A stretch of 64,000 nt of DNA from assembly GCF_013393905.1 (NCBI RefSeq), contig NZ_CP040272.1, positions 4,398,001 through 4,462,000 on the forward strand. Reading direction: 5' to 3'. A model generated the notes under the pieces. It saw only the letters and a list, made by a program, of their open reading frames with translations, was not told the origin of the DNA and searched no databases. This document shows positions 42,606-51,966 of this stretch, piece after piece. The DNA is from Nostoc sp. C052 (GTDB taxonomy: Bacteria; Cyanobacteriota; Cyanobacteriia; Cyanobacteriales; Nostocaceae). Position 1 is the first letter of the stretch. Every line of letters begins with the position of its first letter. The translations under genes were made by a program, and so were the position numbers.

Positions 42606-43832
42606 TTACCCATTAAGTTTTTCAGACTTCACTACTACCCATTGCGTCACAGGCGCCATTGCTCGCCAGCCCAGAAATTTACCAATGGGTTCCGCCCGTT
42701 GAATGGCAATACGAGTTAAATCGCCACCGACTCGTTCATGCCATTGAAATAAAGTTTGCTCACCCTCTACCGTCACCACATTTGCTACCAAACGCCCACC
42801 CGGCCGCAATGCTTGCCAGCAAACATCAAAAAGTCCCGTTGCTGTCACCCCACCACCAATAAAAATAGCATCTGGTGTTGGCAAGTCTTTCAGGGCATGG
42901 GGCGCTTTCCCTTCAATGATTTGCAGATTTGGAGTACCGAGAGTGCTGGCATTATCGGCAATGTATGGTAGTCTAGATGAGTTTTGTTCAATCGCGATCG
43001 CTCGACATCGCGCATTACTCCGCATCCATTCAATAGAAATTGAGCCGCAACCTGCGCCCACATCCCACAACAACGCTCCCGGTGTGGGTGCTAAAGCTGC
43101 AAGGGTAATTGCCCTAACTTCACGTTTCGTTAACTGCCCATCGTGGTGATAGGCGTTATCTGGTAGTCCTGGTAATCTTGGTAATGGAATCACCCCAGGA
43201 TCAGCAATACAATCAACTGCGATCGCATTCAACACTGCAACTTCAGTTTCACCCCAAGATGCAGCCGTACCTTCTACAATTCTTTCATAAATGCCGCCCA
43301 TACGCTCCAATACGGTGATTTTGCTGCCACCATAGCCGCGATTTGTCAAAATTTGAGCAACAATGGCGGGTGTGTCCTTCCCTTCGCTCAAAATCAACAG
43401 CCGCGCTTTTGGGTAAATGTAAGACTGGAGTAAGGAGGATGGACGACCATTTAAACTCAAGGTTTCCACCTCAGTTAAAGACCATCCAACCCTGGCACAG
43501 GCGAGACTGAAGGCTGAAGGTGCGGGGATAATCGTCATTTCAGAGACGGGAATTCGCCGCATCAAGGTAACACCAATGCCGTAACACATCGGATCGCCAC
43601 TTGCGAGTACGCAGATTGACTGGCCACGACGCCTAATGATTTCGTCAATTGAAGTGCTAATGGGAGATGCCCAGACTAGTTTCTCGCGTTGGTCATCTTT
43701 AGGGAGCATTGCTAAATGGCGATCGCCTCCCACAATTACTTTAGCTTGAGTGATTAGGGAAAGAGCGATCGCACTTAACCCTTGTAACCCATCTTCCCCA
43801 ATGCCGACGATAGAAAGCCATTTCTCTGTCAT
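42606..43832 (-). CDS. cobL: Precorrin-6Y C5,15-methyltransferase (decarboxylating), CbiE-CbiT fusion
   Basis: This fused enzyme of the cobalamin pathway methylates precorrin at C5 and C15 and decarboxylates it. The N-terminal CbiE part (about 1-205) has WLSIVGIGEDG, VIVGGDRHL and LASGDPMCYGIG. The C-terminal CbiT part (about 225-405) has QLTKREVRAITLAALAP, the SAM motif LLWDVGAGCGSISIEWMR, and FIGGGVTATGLFD. Its 408-residue length is typical. It stands singly, with no other cob genes adjacent, and no B12 riboswitch is recognised upstream. Confidence 0.94.
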   Translation of the reverse strand: MTEKWLSIVGIGEDGLQGLSAIALSLITQAKVIVGGDRHLAMLPKDDQREKLVWASPISTSIDEIIRRRGQSICVLASGDPMCYGIGVTLMRRIPVSEMTIIPAPSAFSLACARVGWSLTEVETLSLNGRPSSLLQSYIYPKARLLILSEGKDTPAIVAQILTNRGYGGSKITVLERMGGIYERIVEGTAASWGETEVAVLNAIAVDCIADPGVIPLPRLPGLPDNAYHHDGQLTKREVRAITLAALAPTPGALLWDVGAGCGSISIEWMRSNARCRAIAIEQNSSRLPYIADNASTLGTPNLQIIEGKAPHALKDLPTPDAIFIGGGVTATGLFDVCWQALRPGGRLVANVVTVEGEQTLFQWHERVGGDLTRIAIQRAEPIGKFLGWRAMAPVTQWVVVKSEKLNG

Positions 43833-43856
43833 ATTAATTTATAAGAAGAATTCAGA

Positions 43857-43964
43857 ATTCAGGAGCGGAGCCGGAGACGCTCCGCCTCCGGTCAGAATTC
43901 AGTATGAGCGGATAGGGAATATTGGTTAAAAGCCAATACTGGTAAAGTATTCTGAATTCTGTAT
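43857..43964. repeat. Palindromic intergenic repeats
   Basis: GGAGCGGAGCCGGAGACGCTCCGCCTCCGG is a GC-rich hairpin stretch. It is flanked by several GAATTCAGAATTCAG and TCTGAATTCTG units that also pair with each other. Similar GAATTC units appear near 52138-52160. Confidence 0.6.
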
Positions 43965-43969
43965 TCTGA

Positions 43970-45484
43970 CTACTGGTTTTTTATAATCAAAGGCTCAAGT
44001 TCCCGATTATGCCATTGCCGCTGATACCATTCGGCAATCAAAGGACGGATAATAAACTTAGGCTGTCCATCGCCTTTAACATCAATGCGTAAACCTGAAT
44101 AGGGTCGTCGCTTCTGAGAACCTTGACCGCTGCGACCAATGAAGAGATGCGATCGCGCCACTAATCTATTTTCTTCCATCAAATCTGCTCCCTCAATTCG
44201 CTGGCGGCGCAAACTAAAGCCACTACCACCACAAACAACCCAGTGGATATGAGAATCAGCGTGTCCTGTATCCATTGTCTCAAGGTGTTCCAAGCAGTGT
44301 GCGTGACCATTTAATACCAAATCTACCAAGGGACGCCCCTGAGTTAAAGAACCGATTTCTTTCGCTACTGCATCCAGCACACCACGTAAGCGATCGCGAA
44401 CCATCAGAGTTTGGGCTTGTTGCCACTTTGTCGCCTCAGTTACATAAGGTGGATGATGGAAATAAATCACCCTTCCCCGAACTTCACTATTATTCCAAGA
44501 TGCAATTAATCTTTGTTTAAGCCAGTCTAATTGTTCGATATCAGTTAGCGTTGTTTTATTAGTAGCTAGTTGTTTATCGATATCAACAATCAGTTCTTCA
44601 ATTTGTGACATCTTGGCGTGGAAGTCGTCTAATTGGTCGGCTTCGCTGGGATTTTCGGGACGAAGTTTTGATGAATTTTCAATGATTTCCAACTTTTCTT
44701 GCTCGAAATCTTCACGGCGTTTTTCTAAGAGTTTGCGATTGGCATCACCTTCTTTGGTTTTAGGTAGAGGTGGTGGATCGTTAAACGTATTAGAATCCAA
44801 CGCAAAAAAATCAATCCCGTTATAGCGAAAAGTGTAGTAGCGATTGGGAAGACGGGTAAACTGCCCAGGTTGATATGAAAGACAACGACCTGTATCTGTC
44901 TTGGCTGTGTAGTATTCATCTAAGTGGCTGGCTAACTCTCCCGGAAGCTGAAACGCCTTCAGATAGTCCAGAAATGCTCGTGCGTAAGCGTCACCGGTTC
45001 CTGAGCCATGCAGTCCCACATCTAAGTCTAAGCGCGATCGCAACAGGTGACGAATGGGTAATGTTGTTAAGGACGCCAAGCTTAATAGAATCGGCAAGTT
45101 ATAGTAATCGTGATTTCCTAGTACAGGTAAAATGGGCAGCTTAAAAAGCATCCGATCGTAAGCAATCTGTTTGGAATGCTCTGTACCCACGAGAAACTCT
45201 CGGTAAGGCTGAATGAAGTTCTGTTGATAGTATTCACTCGATCCCACTAAATAGATCACATCCCCGGTGTGCAGCATAAAACGGGATTCGTTGTGATGAG
45301 GCAGCATGAGTTCAGCCACCTGTCGCTGCGGATTGTGTCCTCGGTGCTTGCCGGAACCACTATCACCTACAACTAAAAATGAGAACTCAGAATTATCTGT
45401 TTGACCATCCTCCAACACCAGCCGAGTTTGGTCGATGTTCCGTTCCACAATTAACGGATCTTGCCACCGTACCCGCTGATTCAT
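43970..45484 (-). CDS. Calcineurin-like metallophosphoesterase
   Basis: A 504-residue protein from the ATG at 45484 (MNQRVRWQDPL). An in-frame TTG at 45529 is an alternative start. Metal-site motifs of the calcineurin-like fold are in order: VVGDSGSGKHRGHN, MLHTGDVIYLVG, VLGNHDYYNLP, YFHHPPY and NGHAHCLEHL. A charged coiled-coil-like insert (about residues 255-315, AKTKEGDANRKLLEKRREDFEQEK region) interrupts the domain. No signal peptide is evident. Members hydrolyse phosphomonoesters or diesters, and the substrate is unknown. The repeat at 45558-45646 separates it from the lipid kinase gene upstream. Confidence 0.88.
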   Translation of the reverse strand: MNQRVRWQDPLIVERNIDQTRLVLEDGQTDNSEFSFLVVGDSGSGKHRGHNPQRQVAELMLPHHNESRFMLHTGDVIYLVGSSEYYQQNFIQPYREFLVGTEHSKQIAYDRMLFKLPILPVLGNHDYYNLPILLSLASLTTLPIRHLLRSRLDLDVGLHGSGTGDAYARAFLDYLKAFQLPGELASHLDEYYTAKTDTGRCLSYQPGQFTRLPNRYYTFRYNGIDFFALDSNTFNDPPPLPKTKEGDANRKLLEKRREDFEQEKLEIIENSSKLRPENPSEADQLDDFHAKMSQIEELIVDIDKQLATNKTTLTDIEQLDWLKQRLIASWNNSEVRGRVIYFHHPPYVTEATKWQQAQTLMVRDRLRGVLDAVAKEIGSLTQGRPLVDLVLNGHAHCLEHLETMDTGHADSHIHWVVCGGSGFSLRRQRIEGADLMEENRLVARSHLFIGRSGQGSQKRRPYSGLRIDVKGDGQPKFIIRPLIAEWYQRQWHNRELEPLIIKNQ

Positions 45485-45557
45485 TTTACGAATTTTGTTA
45501 GCGATCGCTGGATCGGATACAAGTTTCAATGCAACTTACTCCTGAATTTTTTACAAG

Positions 45558-45646
45558 AGATGAGGGAACTGGGGAGAAGCAAGGGAGCAGGGAGAATTTT
45601 CCCCTCAGCCCCCCGCACACCGCCCCTCTGCCTCTTTTCAATTCCC
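45558..45646. repeat. Interspersed repeat, copy B
   Basis: It has the same layout as copy A at 22941-23034: GATGAGGGA, AAGGGAGCAGGGAGAA, TTTTCCCCTCAGCCCCCCGCAC, CGCCCCTCTGCCTCTTTTCAAT. Only a few bases differ. Confidence 0.8.
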
Positions 45647-46618
45647 TCATTCTTCTACTGTGTCTTTCATCTCAATAGTCAGATTAGGGAGTCCTTCTAG
45701 TTTTTCTGTAGGTTCAACTTCTTCTACTAATGGCACAAAAATTCGTAAGCCTGCTGGTACACACTTAATTTCTACTGGTGTTGTGCCCACTATTTCACCA
45801 TCTAACACAACCTTTTGTGGTGGTTCAGTCGTAATTTTAAATTGTTTGGCTCGCAGGAAACCAATATCATTCCGTTCTGTGGCGTTACCTGTAGAAGCCG
45901 TTTGAAATAGATGAAATGTCGCTGCGATCGCTCCTGCTTTGTTGGCTGGAGCTACAATCGTTAAATCTAGTAAGCCATCATCATAAATCAGACCTGCTGG
46001 CCCTTGAGCCAAAACTGAAGTGGCAGGCGCGGCATTTGCTACCGTTACCGCACAGGCACTAGTTTTAATTATCCTGTCTTCAGTTTCAATTTCAACATCA
46101 AAGTTATGTAAATTTCTTAATTGCTGGATTCCTGCCAAGATATAGGCCATCATTCCAAAGCGATTCTTGGAATCGCGGTCTGCCAATTCTACAGTTTCAG
46201 CCTCAAAGCCAATACCTGCCAAGAGTACCATTGGTCGATCGTTACAATAGGCTACGTCTACATGGCGGGTTCCTCCTTCCAAAATTGTCTCACACGCACC
46301 TGCGATCGTGTCAGGGATACCTAAAGCTGTGGCAAAAGCGTTTGCTGTGCCGCGAGAAATGATCCCAAATGGAATATCAGTACCCACTACAGCCGCCGCT
46401 GCTGCTGAAAGAGTACCATCCCCCCCCGAAGCAATGATTGCATCTACCCCTCGTTCTACTGCTTGATATGCCAGTTGGTCAGCGTCGATTTCTTCAGTTG
46501 TGAGATAAATATCGAGGTCAATATCTGGCTCTAATATTGCACGGATTTCTGCCAGTTCTATATCTGGGTCGCCCTGACCCGCAACAGGATTGAAGATGAG
46601 ACAGGCGGAACGATTCAT
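45647..46618 (-). CDS. Diacylglycerol/lipid kinase (YegS/DgkB family)
   Basis: A DAGK-catalytic-domain protein of 323 residues, slightly longer than the usual 290-300. The N-terminus CLIFNPVAGQGD is the NPxxG motif of the family. The nucleotide motif GGDGTLSAAA is at 65-74. ISRGTANAFATALGIP and the later LDGEIVGTTPVEIKCVPAGLRIFVP complete the pattern. It probably phosphorylates diacylglycerol or a related lipid. The last 30 residues are an acidic tail. It is on the same strand as the phosphoesterase gene, with a repeat between. Confidence 0.92.
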   Translation of the reverse strand: MNRSACLIFNPVAGQGDPDIELAEIRAILEPDIDLDIYLTTEEIDADQLAYQAVERGVDAIIASGGDGTLSAAAAAVVGTDIPFGIISRGTANAFATALGIPDTIAGACETILEGGTRHVDVAYCNDRPMVLLAGIGFEAETVELADRDSKNRFGMMAYILAGIQQLRNLHNFDVEIETEDRIIKTSACAVTVANAAPATSVLAQGPAGLIYDDGLLDLTIVAPANKAGAIAATFHLFQTASTGNATERNDIGFLRAKQFKITTEPPQKVVLDGEIVGTTPVEIKCVPAGLRIFVPLVEEVEPTEKLEGLPNLTIEMKDTVEE

Positions 46619-46975
46619 AAGGTATTACAACTAAGCTTGGATCATTAATGAAGATACCAAATTATTCTTAGCATTCCTGTAAATTTTCAGCTTCCCTTTT
46701 GAGGCGGAGTTTTCTGGATATATTGGTCTTCAGGGTGATGTGCGATCGCATCATGCACCAAAAAAAATGAGAATCTTTGCCACAAAATTAGGTTAAATTT
46801 AATTAACAAACTTTAACATATATTAGCTGAACTACTTGATGTTGTAAAATAAGCAGTGGATTTTGTCGATTAACAAATTCGATGATAATTTGTCCATTTT
46901 TGGTAGCGAAGACCAAAACAATTGGACACGACCAGCATTTTCATTGCCCTAAATTAATATTACGGATGGGTCTAA
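46619..46975. other. Divergent intergenic region, no recognised element
   Basis: This space separates the divergent lipid kinase and hydroxylase genes and should hold both promoters. One HIP1-like site and a TTAATTAA-like AT-rich stretch are present. A 261-base open frame at the right edge overlaps the hydroxylase gene in another frame and has no coding character. Confidence 0.5.
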
Positions 46976-47734
46976 TTGACAAACCACTCATTTTGGTATT
47001 ATTGCTTTTTCTTCTTCGGTATCACTCTTGCTCGATACTTTTTGATTGCTGGGGGAGCATACTTGCTCTTTTATTTAGTTCTAGGAAAGTCGCTTGCCAG
47101 CAGGAGCTTGCACTTGAAACCGTTGATGAGTTGTTCTATTAAAAAAGATATTGAATTATCAGTACTCTCCGCAGTAGTTTTTGCTATTTGTGGAGCGTTT
47201 ATGATCTCAGAGTATAGTTTGGGAGCAACGCTGTTATATAGTGATTTATACAAGTACGGACTGTGGTATTTAGTAGTTAGCTTTATTGCAGTACTCGTTC
47301 TTCAGGATACTTACTTTTATTTCATCCATCGGATATTTCACCAGCCTCGAATTTTCAAATGGATGCATTATGGACACCACCGTTCGGGAGAACCAACACC
47401 TTGGAGTTCTTCTGCATTCGACTTCCCAGAGGCGATTGTACAAGGACTTTTCTTTGTCGGTGTAAGTTTCATAGTTCCACTGCATTTCATCACCTTAGTT
47501 GCAGCACTGATAGCTATGACAGCATGGGCAGTACTTACCCATCTTGGATTTGAAGTATTTCCTTCTTCATCTAAGACTTACTGGATTGGAAAATGGCTGA
47601 TTGGTTCTAGGCATCATTCAATACATCATCGTAAATATAAAGTGCATTACGGTTTATATTTTACCTTCTGGGACAAACTGCTAGGTACTGAAGATCCTAA
47701 TTATGAAAATGAAACCCACACAATGGAGTTTTAA
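46976..47734 (+). CDS. Sterol desaturase/fatty acid hydroxylase family membrane protein
   Basis: A diiron membrane hydroxylase of 252 residues with four to five helices. The three histidine clusters are complete: HRIFH (118-122), HYGHH (131-135) and HHSIHH (213-218). The start is probably the TTG at 46976, directly after an in-frame TAA, because no ATG occurs before residue 51, which lies after the first helix. Family members hydroxylate or desaturate sterols, carotenoids or lipids. The carotenoid hydroxylase crtR lies convergent downstream, so a carotenoid or lipid substrate is conceivable. Confidence 0.85.
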   Translation: MTNHSFWYYCFFFFGITLARYFLIAGGAYLLFYLVLGKSLASRSLHLKPLMSCSIKKDIELSVLSAVVFAICGAFMISEYSLGATLLYSDLYKYGLWYLVVSFIAVLVLQDTYFYFIHRIFHQPRIFKWMHYGHHRSGEPTPWSSSAFDFPEAIVQGLFFVGVSFIVPLHFITLVAALIAMTAWAVLTHLGFEVFPSSSKTYWIGKWLIGSRHHSIHHRKYKVHYGLYFTFWDKLLGTEDPNYENETHTMEF

Positions 47735-47757
47735 TTTCTGAATAAATCGAAGTTTTC

Positions 47758-47780
47758 GAGACGCGATAAATCGCCGTCTC
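47758..47780. repeat. Short palindrome (GAGACG...CGTCTC)
   Basis: GAGACGCGATAAATCGCCGTCTC is an imperfect palindrome just after the hydroxylase gene. The same sequence with its flank CTACAA recurs at 52854-52880. Confidence 0.7.
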
Positions 47781-47837
47781 TACAAGTGTTTTGGGCTGAT
47801 CTGAGCTGAGCTGATTTGTAGCCGCAACTTTTAATCG

Positions 47838-48884
47838 CTATTCATCTTGATTTTTAGTTTTTTTATGAGTAAACCGAATTCCTACAAAAATATCGTAAAT
47901 AAACTCTAAAAAGTCTTTTTTTTGTAGTAAGCCTGAAGTTTGATAACAGCCTTTTTCATCTAACAGAGGTTTCATCAAATAGTATGTAGACTGATATTTG
48001 TACCAGGGAATACAAGTCCATAAATGATGGATCAAATGATAGTTTTGTCCTAAAATTAGGATATTAAGAATTGGGCTAGGGTAGACGCGGGCATTTTTCC
48101 AGCGATCGCGTTCAACAAAAGGACGATGGGGCAAATAATCAAAAAATAAACCTAGTATTAATCCCACTATCCCAGAAGGCACAACCCAAAAGTTGAGAAC
48201 GTACATTAAAAAATGATATTGAACTGAGATATAAACAATTGCAACAACAATTAAGCGGCTAATAAACCATTCCCATAGCTCATATTTGCGCCACAGTCGC
48301 CGTTGGAAGAAAAACACCTCATGGGACAAAAATCGAAATGCAATTAGCCACAGCGGGCCACCTGTAGAAACAAAATGATCTGGGTCATCTTTCGGATGAT
48401 TGACATGAGCATGATGCTGCAAATGTACTCGCGTAAACACGGGGAAAACAAACCCAAGCATCAGGGCGCTACCATGCCCTAGAATGGCATTAATTACTCG
48501 ATTGCGATGGGCAGATTGGTGACAAGCATCATGAATTACTGTCCCAGAACAATGTAAGGCAATCGTGTTAAAACTAAAGCACAACCAGTCTGGCCATTGC
48601 CAAAGCCAGTAACCACAATTAGATAACACCAACACTGTCACAGATGCCAAAAACAGTAGTAGCGTCGGATTAAAATCACCAGGAGGCGCTAACAATTCCT
48701 TCGGTGGAGCTTTCAGCAGCTTATGCGCTTCTGAAGTTACCGTTCTGACTTCTGTATCTACTACGTCTTTAAAAATGACTTCCGAGTTATTGCCATTTAG
48801 CTTTTTATAGTCATCAACGGCTGGGTCGATGATGATTAGGCTTTTGTCCGGGATGTCAAAAAAATTAGGATCTAAAGAGGTCAT
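47838..48884 (-). CDS. crtR: Beta-carotene hydroxylase
   Basis: A membrane fatty-acid-desaturase-type hydroxylase that makes zeaxanthin or hydroxylates related carotenoids. Histidine boxes HDACHQSAH (118-126), HLQHHAHVNHPKDDPDHF (154-171) and NYHLIHHLW are intact. The stretches FVSTGGPLWLIAFRF and FFDYLPHRPF are typical of cyanobacterial CrtR. The N-terminus is about 50 residues longer than I expect for CrtR. The conserved part begins near PPKELLAPPGDFNPTLL, but no later Met is available. AGGAAAATT precedes the ATG. Confidence 0.92.
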   Translation of the reverse strand: MTSLDPNFFDIPDKSLIIIDPAVDDYKKLNGNNSEVIFKDVVDTEVRTVTSEAHKLLKAPPKELLAPPGDFNPTLLLFLASVTVLVLSNCGYWLWQWPDWLCFSFNTIALHCSGTVIHDACHQSAHRNRVINAILGHGSALMLGFVFPVFTRVHLQHHAHVNHPKDDPDHFVSTGGPLWLIAFRFLSHEVFFFQRRLWRKYELWEWFISRLIVVAIVYISVQYHFLMYVLNFWVVPSGIVGLILGLFFDYLPHRPFVERDRWKNARVYPSPILNILILGQNYHLIHHLWTCIPWYKYQSTYYLMKPLLDEKGCYQTSGLLQKKDFLEFIYDIFVGIRFTHKKTKNQDE

Positions 48885-49606
48885 AATTTTCCTGGTCGTG
48901 ATTCGTTGATAAAATAGGCTTTAAATCCCAAACTCAGCCAGCACAGAATATATTTCTTGCCCCGATTAGAGAGATAAAAAGATTGAAAATTTAGCCAATA
49001 CTCTTCTATATTTAGATTAGATATGGCTTGTAGGAAATAGCAGATAAAGAGAATTTTAAATTCCTTTCTACTTACTTGTGATGCTACCAACAACGGTATA
49101 CATATTTTGCTTTGATCTCGACATTTATCGATTTCCCAAGGCAATGTTTTTCCGATGTGCTGAGATTATGCTGTATTATTGCTTTTGTGAAAAACAATTT
49201 TCAACAATATAAAGAATACAGTTATTTGAATGATAAACGCAAGAGTTTTGTCGGAATCTGAGGTATATGAAAGTATTTTAAACATAGATATCATACTTCT
49301 AACAAAATGTATATTTTATTTGCTTAAAGAAACATTTTATCCCTTTTTTGGGAAATTTTATAAGTATATATACTAGCGATCGCTTTCCCCGCCTTGAGAT
49401 TCCCTAAAACTCCACAGCCTTTATACTCTTGGGGATCTTTTTACCTCTAGCTGCGACTTCTAGTCATTCGAGATGTATATTTGCAAAATTTGGATGCTCC
49501 CAAATTAAGATTCTTGACTTATTAACTAATTCATGTAGTTTGGTGAGATAAAGTCAAGGTGAAGACTTACGCAGTATACAAATCAACATTAAGTACGAAA
49601 GAATCT
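48885..49606. other. Divergent AT-rich intergenic region
   Basis: It holds the probable promoters of crtR and the DUF1311 gene. A minus-strand frame (48881-49144) overlaps the crtR start by four bases, but its product has no recognisable features. One HIP1 site lies near 49377. No RNA gene recognised. Confidence 0.45.
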
Positions 49607-50029
49607 ATGCGTTGTTTATCCCTCTTGCTAGTAAATATACTAGCTTTTAGCAGCTTACATACTCCTAGTGTTACAACAGCAAGCACAACATCGAATTTAC
49701 CAAAAATGCAGTTAGCTCAAAAGCTAAACTGCAATAATGCTCAAACTCAAGCAGTAATTAATGAATGCGCGAAGTTATCTTATCAGAATGCAGATAAAAA
49801 ACTGAATCAAGTTTATCAACAATTGGTATCTACATTAGAAAGGTCTAGAAAACAAAAATTGATTGCTGCACAGCAAGCATGGATTAAGTTTCGAGATAAC
49901 AATTGTGAGTTTGAGACAAGTAAATATGAGGGCGGAAGTATTTCCCCCACAATTTATTTTGGTTGTCTAGAAAATATCACAAAACAGCGTACTCAACAAT
50001 TACGAGAATATCTCAAACCTGACGCTTAA
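49607..50029 (+). CDS. Secreted DUF1311/LprI-like protein
   Basis: A 140-residue protein from the ATG at 49607, chosen because it begins a proper signal peptide (MRCLSLLLVNILAFSSLHTPSVTTA). A GTG at 49559 would add 16 residues in front. The mature part has the DUF1311 (lysozyme inhibitor LprI N-terminal) pattern: LNCNNAQTQAVINECAKLSYQNADKKLNQVYQQL, AAQQAWIKFRDNNCEFE and CLENITKQRTQQL. Four cysteines could form two disulfides. Some members inhibit lysozymes or bind other periplasmic targets. It stands alone. Confidence 0.82.
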   Translation: MRCLSLLLVNILAFSSLHTPSVTTASTTSNLPKMQLAQKLNCNNAQTQAVINECAKLSYQNADKKLNQVYQQLVSTLERSRKQKLIAAQQAWIKFRDNNCEFETSKYEGGSISPTIYFGCLENITKQRTQQLREYLKPDA

Positions 50030-50118
50030 GCGTGAATTAAGGGTGCATAGCTATGCATCATTAGGGACTGACAAATAAAAAAACATTCAATTAACTCTTG
50101 TGGGATGGGCGTCTTGCT

Positions 50119-50313
50119 ATTGGTGTTAACTTAAGCTGAAACTCTTTTAAAACCTCGTTTCCAGCCGGAGGCTGGAAATGCAACTCAAAAGCGGCTCTGC
50201 CGCCAGAAAGAGAGGCGGAGCCTCAACGATGAGCATTCCCAGTCTCCGACTGGGAACGAGATAATATCTAAAAGTTTGTACTAGGCTAGTTTTTACGTTA
50301 AGTTGACACCAAT
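50119..50313. mobile_element. Second MITE (TTGGTGTNAACTTAA type) nested in the first
   Basis: The 16-bp ends ATTGGTGTTAACTTAA (50119-50134) and TTAAGTTGACACCAAT (50298-50313) are inverted with one mismatch. It lies exactly in the hairpin loop of the surrounding MITE. It carries a third palindromic element inside. Confidence 0.75.
50154..50260. repeat. Third-level nested palindrome
   Basis: The ends CTCGTT and AACGAG enclose CCAGCCGGAGGCTGG and CCCAGTCTCCGACTGGG hairpins, with GCGGCTCTGCCGC and GAGGCGGAGCCTC in the middle. This palindrome sits inside the MITE at 50119-50313. Confidence 0.7.
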
Positions 50314-50374
50314 GGCTAGATGCCCACCCCACAATATTGAACTCCTATATAACTGCTTCCCATTACAAGTAGGA

Positions 50375-51058
50375 CTATAATTGGTCGAGTTGCTTGAGAC
50401 GGTAGCCTATACCGTGAACTGTTTCAATAAAATCTTCAAAAGCTCCGGCTGCTTTGAGCTTTTGACGTAGGCTTCTCAGATGAACCTTCACAGCATGTTC
50501 TTCTGGAGGAGAATCTAATGACCAAATATGTTCAATAATCACGCTGCGACTAAGAACACGACGACCATTTCGCAGTAATAACTCTAAGATTCCGTACTCT
50601 TTTGGGGTTAAATGTAGCATATTTTTTCCATAGCTCACTTCATAAGTGCTTGGGTTGAGGTGCAGATTGCCCCATTCCAAAATCGGCGGTGATGAAACAT
50701 TACCCCGACGAAGCAAGGCGCGAATTCGGGCAAATAGTTCTTGTAAATCCACGGGTTTCACTACATAATCATCGGCTCCGGCGTCGAGTCCAGTGATTTT
50801 ATCGCTAACGGTATCACGAGCAGTGAGCATGAGAACAGGCATACTATAGCTGTGCGATCGCAACCGATGACATAAACTAATTCCATCGAGTTCTGGCAAC
50901 ATCACATCCAGCAGCAGTAAATCATAATCCAGCATTTTGGCTTGATTCCATCCTGCCTCACCATCTGTCACCACATCAACCGTATAACGTTGATCTGTCA
51001 AGGCTTCTGCTAAAGTTTCGGCAAGGCGTAAATCATCTTCAACTAAAAGAATTCGCAT
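50375..51058 (-). CDS. OmpR-family response regulator
   Basis: A two-domain regulator of 227 residues. The receiver domain (1-118) has the acidic pair in VEDD, phosphoacceptor D51 in LLLLDVMLPELDG, and the conserved Lys in DDYVVKPVD. The winged-helix DNA-binding domain (about 125-225) has LTPKEYGILELLLRNG and VKVHLRSLRQKL...FIETVHGIGYRL. It resembles the RppA type of cyanobacterial regulators. No cognate kinase gene is adjacent on the same strand. The nearest kinase is at 53179. Confidence 0.93.
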   Translation of the reverse strand: MRILLVEDDLRLAETLAEALTDQRYTVDVVTDGEAGWNQAKMLDYDLLLLDVMLPELDGISLCHRLRSHSYSMPVLMLTARDTVSDKITGLDAGADDYVVKPVDLQELFARIRALLRRGNVSSPPILEWGNLHLNPSTYEVSYGKNMLHLTPKEYGILELLLRNGRRVLSRSVIIEHIWSLDSPPEEHAVKVHLRSLRQKLKAAGAFEDFIETVHGIGYRLKQLDQL

Positions 51059-51660
51059 AATTTTTTAAAGATACTTAGTTATATTTCAAACAATTGGCAA
51101 ATTCTCATTGAGAAAATATTGCAAAAAGTAACAATTTCTCGATTTCGTTCCTTCTTTCCGATTTCTTTACTATTTCCTGAGTAATTTCCTTACTTTTGAG
51201 ATGTAATTTTATATTTTATATGGGTTTCTAATAACCTCCTTAAGATGTTTCATAAGAACTCTATCTTTAGCCAGAAGATTTTTAGAAATGGCTTTTGGAC
51301 TAAGTTTAGGTTTAGGTGTCAGATTTTTTGAAGACACTCACTTAACTTTTGAAAAAGGCAAAATAAGCAATTAAGCGTTTTTCTTTGCACCTGGAGTGCC
51401 TCTGCATAACACAGAAAATTATTTTATTTATAAGGGAAGGCAGGAGGCAGGAGTAAAGAATTATAAATGAAAACTTTAGTTTTAGCGTGGGTTATTACCC
51501 AGTTAAAAAAAGAATTGTATTGAGTAGAGTTCAGCAAGATACAAAGCATATTTAGCACGCTTTTAAACCTTGGTTACTTCTGACTCCTGAACTTAGAAGT
51601 TCATTCATTGAAAAATCCATATAAACACTGCATTCATCTCAAATTATTTGAAGCAAAACA
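51059..51660. other. AT-rich intergenic region
   Basis: 602 bases between the divergent response-regulator and unknown small genes. I see no RNA gene, strong hairpin or repeat. Promoters for both are expected here. Confidence 0.45.
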
Positions 51661-51966
51661 ATGTTGCCGCCACAAGCGCATAAAAAGCTCCAATGTTGGA
51701 TAAGAAGCCGTCATTTAATCTGTTCGGGTCATTTTTTTATATTTGAAACCATAGACTATTCTTGCGTTGAGAGATTTAACGAGTGTATAGCCGCTCTAGG
51801 AGGTACATTAATTTCTGTTGAGCCGGTTGACAAAATTTGGATGGGCGATCATCGGCAGGTTTTTCTTTATCGTGTTAAAGCCAGTTTATTTACGCCTTGT
51901 CATCAATTAAGGCAATACTGGTTTAAGTATGGCAGTTTTTACACTAGATTTGATAAAAGTTGTTAA
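51661..51966 (+). CDS. Hypothetical protein, 101 aa
   Basis: A small basic protein starting MLPPQAHKKLQCWIRSRHLICSGHFFIF. Its centre VERFNECIAALGGTLISVEPVDKIWMGDHRQVFLYRVKASL looks like a compact alpha/beta domain, and it has four cysteines. No signal peptide. I recognise no family. Composition and the conserved-looking centre favour a real gene. No Shine-Dalgarno is evident before the ATG. Confidence 0.5.
   Translation: MLPPQAHKKLQCWIRSRHLICSGHFFIFETIDYSCVERFNECIAALGGTLISVEPVDKIWMGDHRQVFLYRVKASLFTPCHQLRQYWFKYGSFYTRFDKSC

Larger units (their letters stand above)
50064..50361. mobile_element. MITE of the GGGACTTCCAA family carrying nested insertions
   Basis: The left end reads TTA|GGGACTGACAAATAAAAAAACATTCAATTAACTCTTGTGGGATGGGC. 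The right half resumes at TAGATGCCCACCCCACAATATTGAACTCC. The right terminus is degenerate (about 50361). The centre is split by the element at 50119-50313. Confidence 0.65.

Noticed and set aside
46882..47142. Plus-strand frame overlapping the start of the hydroxylase gene
   Set aside because: It is in another frame from the histidine-box protein and is only hydrophobic shadow sequence.
48881..49144. Minus-strand 87-codon frame with a four-base overlap with crtR
   Set aside because: The overlap looks like coupling, but the product has no recognisable domain and the region is AT-rich promoter DNA. It remains possible.
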